From: Candidatus Bipolaricaulota bacterium
GTDB lineage: Bacteria > Bipolaricaulota > Bipolaricaulia > Bipolaricaulales > Bipolaricaulaceae
Length of the DNA stretch: 20,475 nucleotides
Direction: 5' to 3'
NCBI GenBank assembly: GCA_021159405.1
Contig: JAGGRX010000162.1
Coordinates: forward strand, 1 to 20,475
The notes below the pieces were generated by a model. That model was given only the letters and a program-made list of their open reading frames with translations. It did not search any database and was not told where the DNA came from. Position 1 is the stretch's first letter. Each line of letters starts with the position of its first letter. Positions 14,614 to 20,475 of this stretch are shown here, one piece after another. The position numbers were made by a program, and so were the translations under genes.

Positions 14614-14945
14614 ACGTCCTCATCTACGTGTTCCTCGCCATCGGGGCCGTCTTCAACGGCCTGGGCGCGATAGCCCTGATCCGGTTCCCGGACGTCTACA
14701 CCCGCATCCACGGGGCCACCAAGTGCACCACCTTCGGCTCCATCTTTTCCATCCTGGCGGTGGTGATCTACGGTTTCGCCCGCGGCGGGGGGCAAGGGGG
14801 GACGCTGGCGGTCCACGCCCTGATCGCACTTTTGTTCCTGCTCCTCACAAACCCCACCGGCTCCCATGCCCTGGCCCGTGGCGCCTACCGGGGGGGCATC
14901 AAGCCGTTCCGGGCAGTCGTGGACCGGCTGGAGGAAAAGCGATGA
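14610..14945 (+). CDS. mbhC: MrpG/MbhC-like subunit
   Basis: A 111-aa membrane protein with three helices, homologous to MrpG/MnhG. The motif RFPDVYTRIHGATKCTTFG is diagnostic, with NPTGSHALARGAYRGG near the end. The start is a GTG that overlaps the previous stop (GTGA at 14610-14613). It forms, with the E- and F-like subunits, the distal Na+/H+ antiporter part of the complex. Confidence 0.9.
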   Translation: MNVLIYVFLAIGAVFNGLGAIALIRFPDVYTRIHGATKCTTFGSIFSILAVVIYGFARGGGQGGTLAVHALIALLFLLLTNPTGSHALARGAYRGGIKPFRAVVDRLEEKR

Positions 14946-15193
14946 CCCTGTGGGGCGTGCTCCAGGTGATCACCCTGGTGTTGGTCGTGGTTGGGGCAGC
15001 CCTGGCCGTGTGGCTCAGGGACCTCCTGGCAGCGGTCATCGCCCTGGCCGCTTCTAGCCTGCTACTATCCCTGGAGTTCTACCTTCTTCAGGCCCCGGAC
15101 GTGGCCATCGCCGAGGCCGGGATCGGGGCCGCCCTCACCACCGCCATCTACATCCTCGCCATCCGCAAGACTAGGCGGAAGGAGGAGGAATGA
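14942..15193 (+). CDS. mbhD: MbhD-like subunit (DUF4040/MrpA C-terminal segment)
   Basis: An 83-aa, three-helix protein corresponding to a segment that in classic Mrp antiporters is part of the long MrpA subunit. The segment APDVAIAEAGIGAALTTAIY matches the MbhD/DUF4040 core, with conserved acidic residues within the membrane. Start ATG at 14942 overlaps the previous stop by ATGA; the frame is open earlier but that reading is out of phase with mbhC and not family-like. As in archaeal Mbh, there is no full-length MrpA gene here. Confidence 0.85.
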   Translation: MTLWGVLQVITLVLVVVGAALAVWLRDLLAAVIALAASSLLLSLEFYLLQAPDVAIAEAGIGAALTTAIYILAIRKTRRKEEE

Positions 15194-15453
15194 AGTGGAT
15201 CAAGGTAGGTGCGTTTCTCGTGATGGTGGGGTTCCTGGTTGGGGTGGCGGCCTGGATGCACCCGTTTGGGGTCCCTTGGGCAAGCGAGATGGACGATTAC
15301 TTCATCGCGAACGCCCAGGTCGAGGCCGGGGCCAACAACGTGGTCACCTCGGTGGTGTTCGACTACCGCGGCTTTGACACCTTGGGGGAGGCCACGGTGC
15401 TTTTGTGTGCCGTGGTGGGGGTGGCGCTTGTGCTGAGGAGGACCAGGCGATGA
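15190..15453 (+). CDS. mbhE: MbhE-like subunit (MrpA C-terminal segment)
   Basis: An 87-aa protein with a helix at each end and an extracytoplasmic middle. NNVVTSVVFDYRGFDTLGEATVLL is the conserved stretch found at the extreme C-terminus of MrpA and in MbhE. ATGA overlap at 15190-15193 with mbhD. Together, MbhD and MbhE stand in for the C-terminal end of MrpA, as in the Thermococcales complex. Confidence 0.85.
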   Translation: MKWIKVGAFLVMVGFLVGVAAWMHPFGVPWASEMDDYFIANAQVEAGANNVVTSVVFDYRGFDTLGEATVLLCAVVGVALVLRRTRR

Positions 15454-15899
15454 GCGTGGTGGTGCGGACGATCGCCCGGATCATCGTGCCCATGATCCTC
15501 GCTTTCGGGGCTTATGTGATCATGCATGGGCACCTCACCCCGGGGGGCGGGTTCCAGGGGGGCGCGGTGATCGCCTCGGCCATCGCCCTGCTCCTCGTGG
15601 TGTTCGGGTCGGGGCGCCTTGCGGGCCACAAGAACCTGCTCTCCCTCCTTGAGGATTTGGGGGCGATCGCGTTCGTTGCCCTGGCGTTCTTGGGGATCGG
15701 CTGTACGTTCTTCAGAAACGTGCTTGCGGGAAGCGGGGGCCTGTTCGGGATGCCGGTTCCCCCAGGGCCGAACCCCGGGTTCCTCAACACCGGCGGTACC
15801 CTGCCGCTCATGAACTGGGCCGTGGGCCTGAAGGTGGCCGCCGGGCTCGGCTCGGTGGTGCTATTGCTCGGCTTGTTTGGAGGTGGGGATGATCGGTAA
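15450..15899 (+). CDS. mbhF: MrpB/MbhF-like subunit
   Basis: A 149-aa, four-helix protein homologous to MrpB/MnhB. The N-terminal HGHLTPGGGFQGG is the family hallmark. The loop PVPPGPNPGFLNTGGTLPLMNWAVGLKV is also typical. The start ATG at 15450 shares ATGA with the mbhE stop. The stop overlaps the start of the MrpC-like gene by 11 nt. Confidence 0.9.
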   Translation: MSVVVRTIARIIVPMILAFGAYVIMHGHLTPGGGFQGGAVIASAIALLLVVFGSGRLAGHKNLLSLLEDLGAIAFVALAFLGIGCTFFRNVLAGSGGLFGMPVPPGPNPGFLNTGGTLPLMNWAVGLKVAAGLGSVVLLLGLFGGGDDR

Positions 15900-16236
15900 C
15901 TTCCCGTTCGTGGTGTGCATGATCCTCATCGCCTTGGGGCTGTGGACCCTCCTTACCCGCCGCAACCTGATCAAGCTCACCATTGGCATCAGCCTCATCG
16001 AAAGCGGGGTCAACCTGTTCCTCGTGACCTTGGGCTACGTGCGGGGAGGGGTGGCGCCGATCTACACCTATGCCCCACCGGGGGCGAAGATGGTGCTCCC
16101 CACCCCTCAGGCCCTGACCCTGACCTCCATCGTGATCGGCCTTGCCACCACCGCCCTGATGCTGGCCTTCGCGGTGGTGATCTACCGGCATCGCGGCACC
16201 TTGGACGCCCGAAAGATCAGGGAGCTTAGGGGATGA
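15889..16236 (+). CDS. mbhG: MrpC/MbhG-like subunit (NuoK homologue)
   Basis: A 115-aa protein with three helices, homologous to MrpC and NuoK of complex I. Typical segments are NLIKLTIGISLIESGVNLFLV, containing the membrane Glu, and PTPQALTLTSIVIGLATTALML. ATG at 15889 is chosen because GGAGG lies about 5 nt upstream (15879-15883); it overlaps the mrpB-like gene by 11 nt. NuoK-type subunits carry a half-channel for protons next to the large antiporter subunit. Confidence 0.9.
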   Translation: MIGNFPFVVCMILIALGLWTLLTRRNLIKLTIGISLIESGVNLFLVTLGYVRGGVAPIYTYAPPGAKMVLPTPQALTLTSIVIGLATTALMLAFAVVIYRHRGTLDARKIRELRG

Positions 16237-17774
16237 CGATCGGAGTCCACGCGCCGATTTTGGCGATAGCAGTGCCCCTTCTAGGGGCGTTTGCCCTCCC
16301 GGTTTTCGCCAAGGTTCACAGGAGTCTGCGGGACCTGTGGGCGATCGCCGTAGGCGCCTTCACCTGCGCCATGGTGATCACGGTTGCCGTGCAGACTTTT
16401 ACCTCCGGGATCCAGGTCTATACCCTGGGTGCCGCCGCCCCCACGGATACGATCGCTTCCGGGGGCTTCCCCATCCGTATCATGCTCGTGGTGGATGGGA
16501 TGTCGGCGTTCATGGGCCTTATCAGTGCTCTCGTGGGCCTGGCCTCCCTCGTCTACGCCTTCCACTTCCTCAAAGAGGAGCAGGGGAAGACCCTGGCCAT
16601 GACGTTGTTTTTCCTCCTGTGGGCGGGGATGCTGGGGATGGAATATACCGGGGATATGTTCAACTTCTTCGTGTTCCTGGAGGTTACTAGCATCGCCGCC
16701 TGTTCTCTTGTGGGCTACCGCACCTGGGAGTCGCGCCCCGCAGAGGCCGCTTTCAAGACCATGGCCTTGTACACCGTAGGGGGGCTACTCGTCCTCCTCG
16801 CCATCGGGATCTTGTACGGGGAATATGGGGCTCTGAACATCGCCTATCTTTCCTCCAAGATTACGGGCTCGCAGCTTGATAAGATCGCCCTTGGGCTTCT
16901 GCTCGGCGGCCTCCTCATGAAGGTGGGGGCGGTGCCGGCCCACATGTGGGCCCCGGACGCCTACGGGGAGGCCCCGGCCCAGGCAGCCATCATGCTGGTG
17001 GCCAACACACAAGCCTCCCTTTATGGGCTGTGGCGGGTGCTGTTCACCCTGTTCGGGGGTGCGCTTTCCGCCCCGGCGGTGGGGTGGCTAGTGACCTCCT
17101 TGGGCGTGCTCACGCTGCTCGTGGCGGTGCTCATGGCCGTCGTGCAAACGGACCTTGGGCGGCTGATCGCCTATGGGGCCGTCTCCCAGATCGGCTACAT
17201 GCTCCTCGGGGTGGGGGTAGGGCTCACCGTGCTCCCCTCCCGGCCGGACTGGGGCCTGGTGGCGATGAAAGGTGGGATCTTCCACATGGTGAACGATGCG
17301 GCCACCATCGGGCTTCTCTTCTTGGCCGCGGGGGTGGTGAAACGGGCGGTTGGCACCAGGGACCTGCGGGCCTTAGGTGGCCTTGGGCACGACCTTAAGT
17401 GGACGAGCGGCTTCTTCTTCCTTGGGGCACTTGCCCTGGCTGGGATCCCGCCGCTCAACGGGTTTGCCTCAAAGTTCCTCATCTACGAGTCGAGCTTTCG
17501 GCTTTCCCCCATCCTCACCGCCATCGCCGTTTTGGGCTCGATCCTGCTTTTGGCCGTGTTCGCGCGGGCATTCCAGGGGGCGTTCTTGGGGCCCAGGCTC
17601 AGGGAAGCCAAACCGGCTTCCCCTTCGATGCTCGTCGCCATGGGGGTATTGGCGGCGGTGATCCTGGCGATGGGGCTTGTGCCGGGGTTCTTCGTGGAGC
17701 ACATGGTGACCCCGGCGGCGGAGGCCCTATGGCGGGGCCGGGACCTGTACTTGGCTGCGGTGCTCGGAGGGTGA
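16233..17774 (+). CDS. mbhH: MrpD/MbhH-like proton-translocating antiporter subunit
   Basis: A 513-aa protein with about 14 membrane helices, homologous to MrpD and to NuoL/M/N of complex I, the main ion pump of the complex. The charged residues of the proton path are visible: Glu in FNFFVFLEVTSIAACSLVGYR, Lys in GGLLMKVGAVPAHMWAPDAYGEAP, and the central GAVSQIGYMLLG region followed by HMVNDAATIGLLFL. Full length. Starts with ATGA overlap on mbhG. A single large antiporter subunit is present, as in Mbh; the related Mbx sulfur-reducing complex carries two. Confidence 0.92.
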   Translation: MTIGVHAPILAIAVPLLGAFALPVFAKVHRSLRDLWAIAVGAFTCAMVITVAVQTFTSGIQVYTLGAAAPTDTIASGGFPIRIMLVVDGMSAFMGLISALVGLASLVYAFHFLKEEQGKTLAMTLFFLLWAGMLGMEYTGDMFNFFVFLEVTSIAACSLVGYRTWESRPAEAAFKTMALYTVGGLLVLLAIGILYGEYGALNIAYLSSKITGSQLDKIALGLLLGGLLMKVGAVPAHMWAPDAYGEAPAQAAIMLVANTQASLYGLWRVLFTLFGGALSAPAVGWLVTSLGVLTLLVAVLMAVVQTDLGRLIAYGAVSQIGYMLLGVGVGLTVLPSRPDWGLVAMKGGIFHMVNDAATIGLLFLAAGVVKRAVGTRDLRALGGLGHDLKWTSGFFFLGALALAGIPPLNGFASKFLIYESSFRLSPILTAIAVLGSILLLAVFARAFQGAFLGPRLREAKPASPSMLVAMGVLAAVILAMGLVPGFFVEHMVTPAAEALWRGRDLYLAAVLGG

Positions 17775-17775
17775 G

Positions 17776-18102
17776 ATGAGGCTGGTCACGGGACAAGGTT
17801 ACTGGAGTCCACTCGTATGGCTGGCCCTGGCGGCCGGGGTGGCGCTCCTCGCTTGGGCCTTCTGGTCCCGAGGGCGGCGCACCTACAAGGCCGGGACCGA
17901 GCAGGATCAGCCGTTCCTCTCCGGGGAGCGGGCCCCTGAGGGGGCCCATGTGGGGGCCCCCCACCTTTATTGGGGGTTCGCGCAGGCGCTCCAGCCCGTG
18001 ATGGACTGGCTCAGGGCCTTCCACTCCGGTTTCCTTGGAGACTACGTGACCTGGATGGTGGTTTTGTTGGCGGTGGCGCTCCTCGTGGTGGTGCTGACCT
18101 AG
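17776..18102 (+). CDS. mbhI: MbhI-like linker subunit
   Basis: A 108-aa protein with one helix near each end (about 13-30 and 90-107) and a charged middle. By size, topology and place between the MrpD-like and NuoB-like genes it corresponds to MbhI, which in the archaeal complex ties the antiporter module to the hydrogenase module with a lateral helix. It begins 1 nt after the mbhH stop; GGAGGGTG lies immediately upstream. Sequence motifs are weak, so the call relies on position. Confidence 0.7.
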   Translation: MRLVTGQGYWSPLVWLALAAGVALLAWAFWSRGRRTYKAGTEQDQPFLSGERAPEGAHVGAPHLYWGFAQALQPVMDWLRAFHSGFLGDYVTWMVVLLAVALLVVVLT

Positions 18103-18112
18103 GAGGCAAAGG

Positions 18113-18547
18113 ATGAAGCTATCGTCGTTTAAGCGAGCACTGTGGGTGTTTCACGTCCCGACCGGCTCGTGTAATGGCTGCGACATCGAGATCGTTGCCG
18201 CCCTTACCCCCCGCTACGACATCGAGCGGTTCGGGATCCGGCTGGTGGGAACCCCCCGACATGCCGACGTGCTTCTCGTCACCGGGGCGGTGACCCGCCC
18301 TATGGCCGAGCGTCTGAGGCGCATCTACGAACAGACCCCGGACCCCAAGGCAGTGGTGGTGGTGGGCAGCTGCGGGAGCACAAGCGGGGTGTTCTATGAG
18401 TCCTACAACATCGTGGGACCGGTGGACGAGATCATCCCGGTGGACGTGTACGTGCCCGGCTGTCCTCCTCGCCCCGAGGCCATCATCGATGGGGTGGTAA
18501 AGGCCGTGGCCAAGCTGGAAAAACTGGAGGCGGGAGAGCCGGCATGA
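18113..18547 (+). CDS. mbhJ: Hydrogenase small subunit MbhJ (NuoB-like)
   Basis: A 144-aa cytoplasm-facing Fe-S subunit homologous to NuoB and to the small subunit of group 4 [NiFe]-hydrogenases. Ligands of the proximal [4Fe-4S] cluster are C20 and C23 (TGSCNGCDIEIV), C87 (VVVGSCGS) and C117 (YVPGCPPRPE). It passes electrons to the NiFe site of MbhL. AGGAGG lies 5 nt before the ATG, and a 10-bp gap separates it from mbhI, the first small break in an otherwise overlapping operon. It overlaps mbhK by ATGA. Confidence 0.92.
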   Translation: MKLSSFKRALWVFHVPTGSCNGCDIEIVAALTPRYDIERFGIRLVGTPRHADVLLVTGAVTRPMAERLRRIYEQTPDPKAVVVVGSCGSTSGVFYESYNIVGPVDEIIPVDVYVPGCPPRPEAIIDGVVKAVAKLEKLEAGEPA

Positions 18548-19071
18548 GGGCCAAAGATGTCCTTGCCGCCCTGGAAGAGGCCCTGGCCGATCGGCTGCGG
18601 GATTCGGAGATCCGCACCCGCACCGTGGGCGTTCGGTCCCCCCGCACCATCGAGGAGGTGTGGGGAAGGATCGACCGCGAGGTCCTGCTCAAGGCGGTTC
18701 AGACCTTAAAGGACCTGGGCCCCTTGCACATCTCCATCATCTCCGGGAGGGACTTGGGGGAGGAGATCGAGCTCCTTTATCACTTCACCGTGGGGTTCGG
18801 GACCGAGGACGGTGAAGTACTGGTCACCTTGAGGCTTTCGGTGCCCAAGTCGGACCTCGTGGTGCCCTCCCTGTGCGGGATCCTCCCCGGGGCCCAGACC
18901 ACAGAACGGGAAAAGATCGAGTTTTTAGGGGTAAAGTTCGAAGGGATCCCTGACTCCCGGCACCTGTTCCTGCCCGAGGACATGGAGGTACACCCTTGGC
19001 GGGTGGACGAGCCGGAGCTGCAAGGGCTTGTCAAGCGGAAGGTCAAGTGGGAGGAGCGGGATGGAGAATAG
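18544..19071 (+). CDS. mbhK: Hydrogenase subunit MbhK (NuoC-like)
   Basis: A 175-aa soluble subunit homologous to NuoC (30-kDa complex I family), needed to assemble the peripheral arm; it holds no cofactor. Typical features are LYHFTVGFGTEDGEVLVTLRLSVPK and, near the end, the conserved tail HLFLPEDMEVHPWRVDEPE. Start ATG at 18544 overlaps the mbhJ stop. Its stop overlaps mbhL by 11 nt. Separate J, K and L genes distinguish this from organisms with NuoCD fusions. Confidence 0.88.
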   Translation: MRAKDVLAALEEALADRLRDSEIRTRTVGVRSPRTIEEVWGRIDREVLLKAVQTLKDLGPLHISIISGRDLGEEIELLYHFTVGFGTEDGEVLVTLRLSVPKSDLVVPSLCGILPGAQTTEREKIEFLGVKFEGIPDSRHLFLPEDMEVHPWRVDEPELQGLVKRKVKWEERDGE

Positions 19072-20290
19072 AACCTTTGAGATCCCAATTGGCCCGGTAC
19101 ACCCGGCTCTAAAGGAACAGATCCGGTTCACCTTCCAGGTGGAGGGGGAGCGGATCGTGGGGGTGGACATAAAACCGGGCTTCGCCCACCGGGGGATCGA
19201 GTTTATGGGCATGCACCGGAACCTGATCCAGGTCCTGTACCTTGCCGAGCGCATCTGCGGGATCTGCTCCATCTCCCATCCCATCGCCCTCATCCAGGCG
19301 GTGGAGAACGCCGCTGGGATCGAGGTCCCCCCCCGAGCCCAGTACATCCGGGTGATCGTCGCCGAGCTTGAGCGCATTCACTCGCATCTTTTGTGGGCTG
19401 GGGTGGCGGCCCACGAGCTGGGGTTCGACACCCTGCTTCACCTCACCTGGAAGGTGCGGGAGAAGGTGTTGGACATCCTGGAGGAGCTCACTGGGAACCG
19501 GGTGAATTACGCCATCCCGATCTACGGGGGGGTGAGGCGGGACATTTCCCCGGAGCAGTACCCCAGGGTGCGGGAGATGATCCGTTACTACCGAGGGCTG
19601 TTTGAGGAGCTCTGCGACCGGTTCTTGAACGATGCCTCGGTGGAGGCCCGTACCCGGGACGTGGGGGTGCTGGAGCCGGAGGAGGCGGAGGAATTGTGCG
19701 CGGTGGGGCCCACTGCCCGGGCCTCGGGCCTGCGTAAGGACGTGCGCCAGGACTGGCCGTACTTGGTTTACGGGGACCTGGGGGTCAAGGCCATCACCCC
19801 GGAGGATTACGGCCTTGAGACCCGCGGGGACGTCTACGACAGGATCGTGGTACGCCTCCTTGAGGTAGGTCAGTCCCTTTCCATCATCGAGCGGTGTCTT
19901 GAGGAGATGCCCGAGGGGGAGATCACCTCCATTCCGAAAATCCCGGCCCTCCTTGCCCAGCTCAAGAAGGCCGAGGGCGAGGGGATCGGTCGGCACGAGG
20001 CCCCTCGGGGTGAGGTCATCCACTACGTGCGCCTTGAGGCGGGGGTGGAAGCCCCGGTGGTGTGGAAGGTCAAGGCCCCCACCTACTCCAACCTCCTCTC
20101 TTGGTATCCCATGTTCGAGGACCAGGAGATCGCCGACATCCCCATCGTCACTGCCTCCATCGACCCCTGCATTTGCTGCTTGGATCGGGTGCATATCGTA
20201 CGGGGCCGTTCGGAGCAGGTGATGTGGAAGGAAGAGCTCCTCAAGCTTTCCTGGGAAAAGACAAGAAAAATTGTGATGGGTAATGGGTGA
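19061..20290 (+). CDS. mbhL: Hydrogenase large subunit MbhL (NuoD-like, NiFe site)
   Basis: A 409-aa catalytic subunit, homologous to NuoD and to group 4 [NiFe]-hydrogenase large subunits. Both Ni-binding motifs are intact: RICGICSISH with C66 and C69, and DPCICCLDR with C370 and C373 (C372 is extra). Complex I NuoD lacks these, so this should be a true H2-evolving enzyme with reduced ferredoxin as donor. ATG at 19061 (MENRTFEIPIGPVHP) has GGAGG upstream and overlaps mbhK by 11 nt. The last six residues (IVMGNG) and the stop lie within or at the edge of a heptanucleotide repeat, so the native C-terminus was probably replaced. A cleavable extension of the usual maturation type is not obvious. 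Confidence 0.92.
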   Translation: MENRTFEIPIGPVHPALKEQIRFTFQVEGERIVGVDIKPGFAHRGIEFMGMHRNLIQVLYLAERICGICSISHPIALIQAVENAAGIEVPPRAQYIRVIVAELERIHSHLLWAGVAAHELGFDTLLHLTWKVREKVLDILEELTGNRVNYAIPIYGGVRRDISPEQYPRVREMIRYYRGLFEELCDRFLNDASVEARTRDVGVLEPEEAEELCAVGPTARASGLRKDVRQDWPYLVYGDLGVKAITPEDYGLETRGDVYDRIVVRLLEVGQSLSIIERCLEEMPEGEITSIPKIPALLAQLKKAEGEGIGRHEAPRGEVIHYVRLEAGVEAPVVWKVKAPTYSNLLSWYPMFEDQEIADIPIVTASIDPCICCLDRVHIVRGRSEQVMWKEELLKLSWEKTRKIVMGNG

Positions 20291-20389
20291 TGAGTGATGG
20301 GTAATAATAAAGCATGCGTTTGTAAACTCGTGCCGAACGGGCCGCAAGGTTTCTGCATTACTCATCACCCATCACCGATCACTCATCAC
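20273..20389. repeat. Heptanucleotide tandem repeats arranged as an inverted repeat
   Basis: The left arm (20273-20307) is five 7-bp units: GTGATGG, GTAATGG, GTGATGA, GTGATGG, GTAATAA. The right arm (20357-20389) is the complement-type array ATTAC, TCATCAC, CCATCAC, CGATCAC, TCATCAC. The arms pair over 33 nt with 28 matches and enclose about 51 nt. The unit is GTRATGR. In RNA this would form a long hairpin between mbhL and mbhM. The left arm covers the last codons and the stop of mbhL. The enclosed part includes GCATGC and GTTTGTAAAC (20318-20327). Confidence 0.85.
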
Positions 20390-20414
20390 GGTTTACGGAT
20401 CACGGGAGCGAACG

Positions 20415-20475
20415 ATGAGCGCGCTTAACGCATTTTGGCAGGCGATCCTGGTGCTGTTTGGGGGCACTTCGGTGG
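20415..20475 (+). CDS. mbhM: Start of MbhM (NuoH-like) membrane subunit, truncated by window end
   Basis: Twenty codons are visible, beginning MSALNAFWQAILVLFGGTSV, a hydrophobic first helix. GGGAG at 20404-20408 precedes the ATG by 6 nt. By position after the large subunit it should be the NuoH-like membrane anchor that connects the hydrogenase arm to the ion pumps. Too little is visible to confirm by motif. Unlike its neighbours it is separated from the preceding gene, by 124 bp carrying the heptamer repeat. Confidence 0.6.
   Translation, partial: MSALNAFWQAILVLFGGTSV

Noticed and set aside
19109..20368. 419-codon minus-strand frame opposite mbhL
   Set aside because: Antisense of a conserved hydrogenase subunit; His/Pro/Gly-rich translation typical of shadow frames.
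20273..20389. CRISPR array or transposon terminal repeats
   Set aside because: Units are only 7 bp without regular spacers, and the enclosed 51 bp encode nothing; no transposase or target duplication is seen.

Overview
The window is gene-dense, GC-rich bacterial DNA with very tight gene packing; many neighbours overlap by 4 nt (ATGA or GTGA). Gene content points to an anaerobic, probably thermophilic, fermentative bacterium. It carries a ferredoxin-type Mrp-linked membrane [NiFe]-hydrogenase of the kind best known from Thermococcales, a glucosylglycerate-type compatible-solute cluster typical of thermophiles, and lipoproteins. A deep-branching lineage such as Bipolaricaulota/Acetothermia (OP1) or Thermotogota would fit. 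This placement is a guess from gene content; no rRNA is present.

Region 1 (1-2410, + strand): the 3' end of a D-2-hydroxyacid dehydrogenase, a small secreted protein with poly-cysteine tracts and a FlgD-like Ig domain, an Fpg/Nei DNA glycosylase and a small VTT/DedA-like membrane protein. Region 2 (2420-5569, - strand): three overlapping genes, GT4 glycosyltransferase, HAD phosphatase and GT81 glucosyl-3-phosphoglycerate synthase. Together they match the two-step route to glucosylglycerate or mannosylglucosylglycerate. A lipoprotein with a PPC-like domain lies upstream (5633-6562). Region 3 (6742-11702, - strand): an overlapping operon of gltX, a two-thioredoxin fusion protein, a NapH-like polyferredoxin membrane protein and uppP. 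The middle two look like an envelope thiol-redox module. Region 4 (11795-13557, + strand): a stand-alone Lrp/AsnC effector-binding (RAM) domain, ornithine carbamoyltransferase and a PEBP-family lipoprotein.

A 277-bp, less GC-rich gap (13558-13834) holds inverted repeats, a possible 46-codon minus-strand ORF and the promoter of region 5. Region 5 (13835 to the window end, + strand) has the gene order of archaeal mbhA-M: Mrp E, F, G, D-like, E-like, B, C and D subunits, the MbhI linker, then hydrogenase subunits J (NuoB-like), K (NuoC-like), L (NuoD-like) and the first 20 codons of M. The large subunit keeps both Cys pairs expected to bind NiFe, so H2 chemistry is likely. The expected role is to oxidise reduced ferredoxin, evolve H2 and build an H+/Na+ gradient.

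Points of most interest are the heptanucleotide inverted repeat that splits mbhL from mbhM and encodes the end of MbhL, the poly-Cys secreted protein, the double-thioredoxin/polyferredoxin pair, the putative mannosylglucosylglycerate cluster, and two operons whose promoters predict leaderless mRNAs with identical geometry. No tRNA, rRNA, insertion sequence or CRISPR array was seen.
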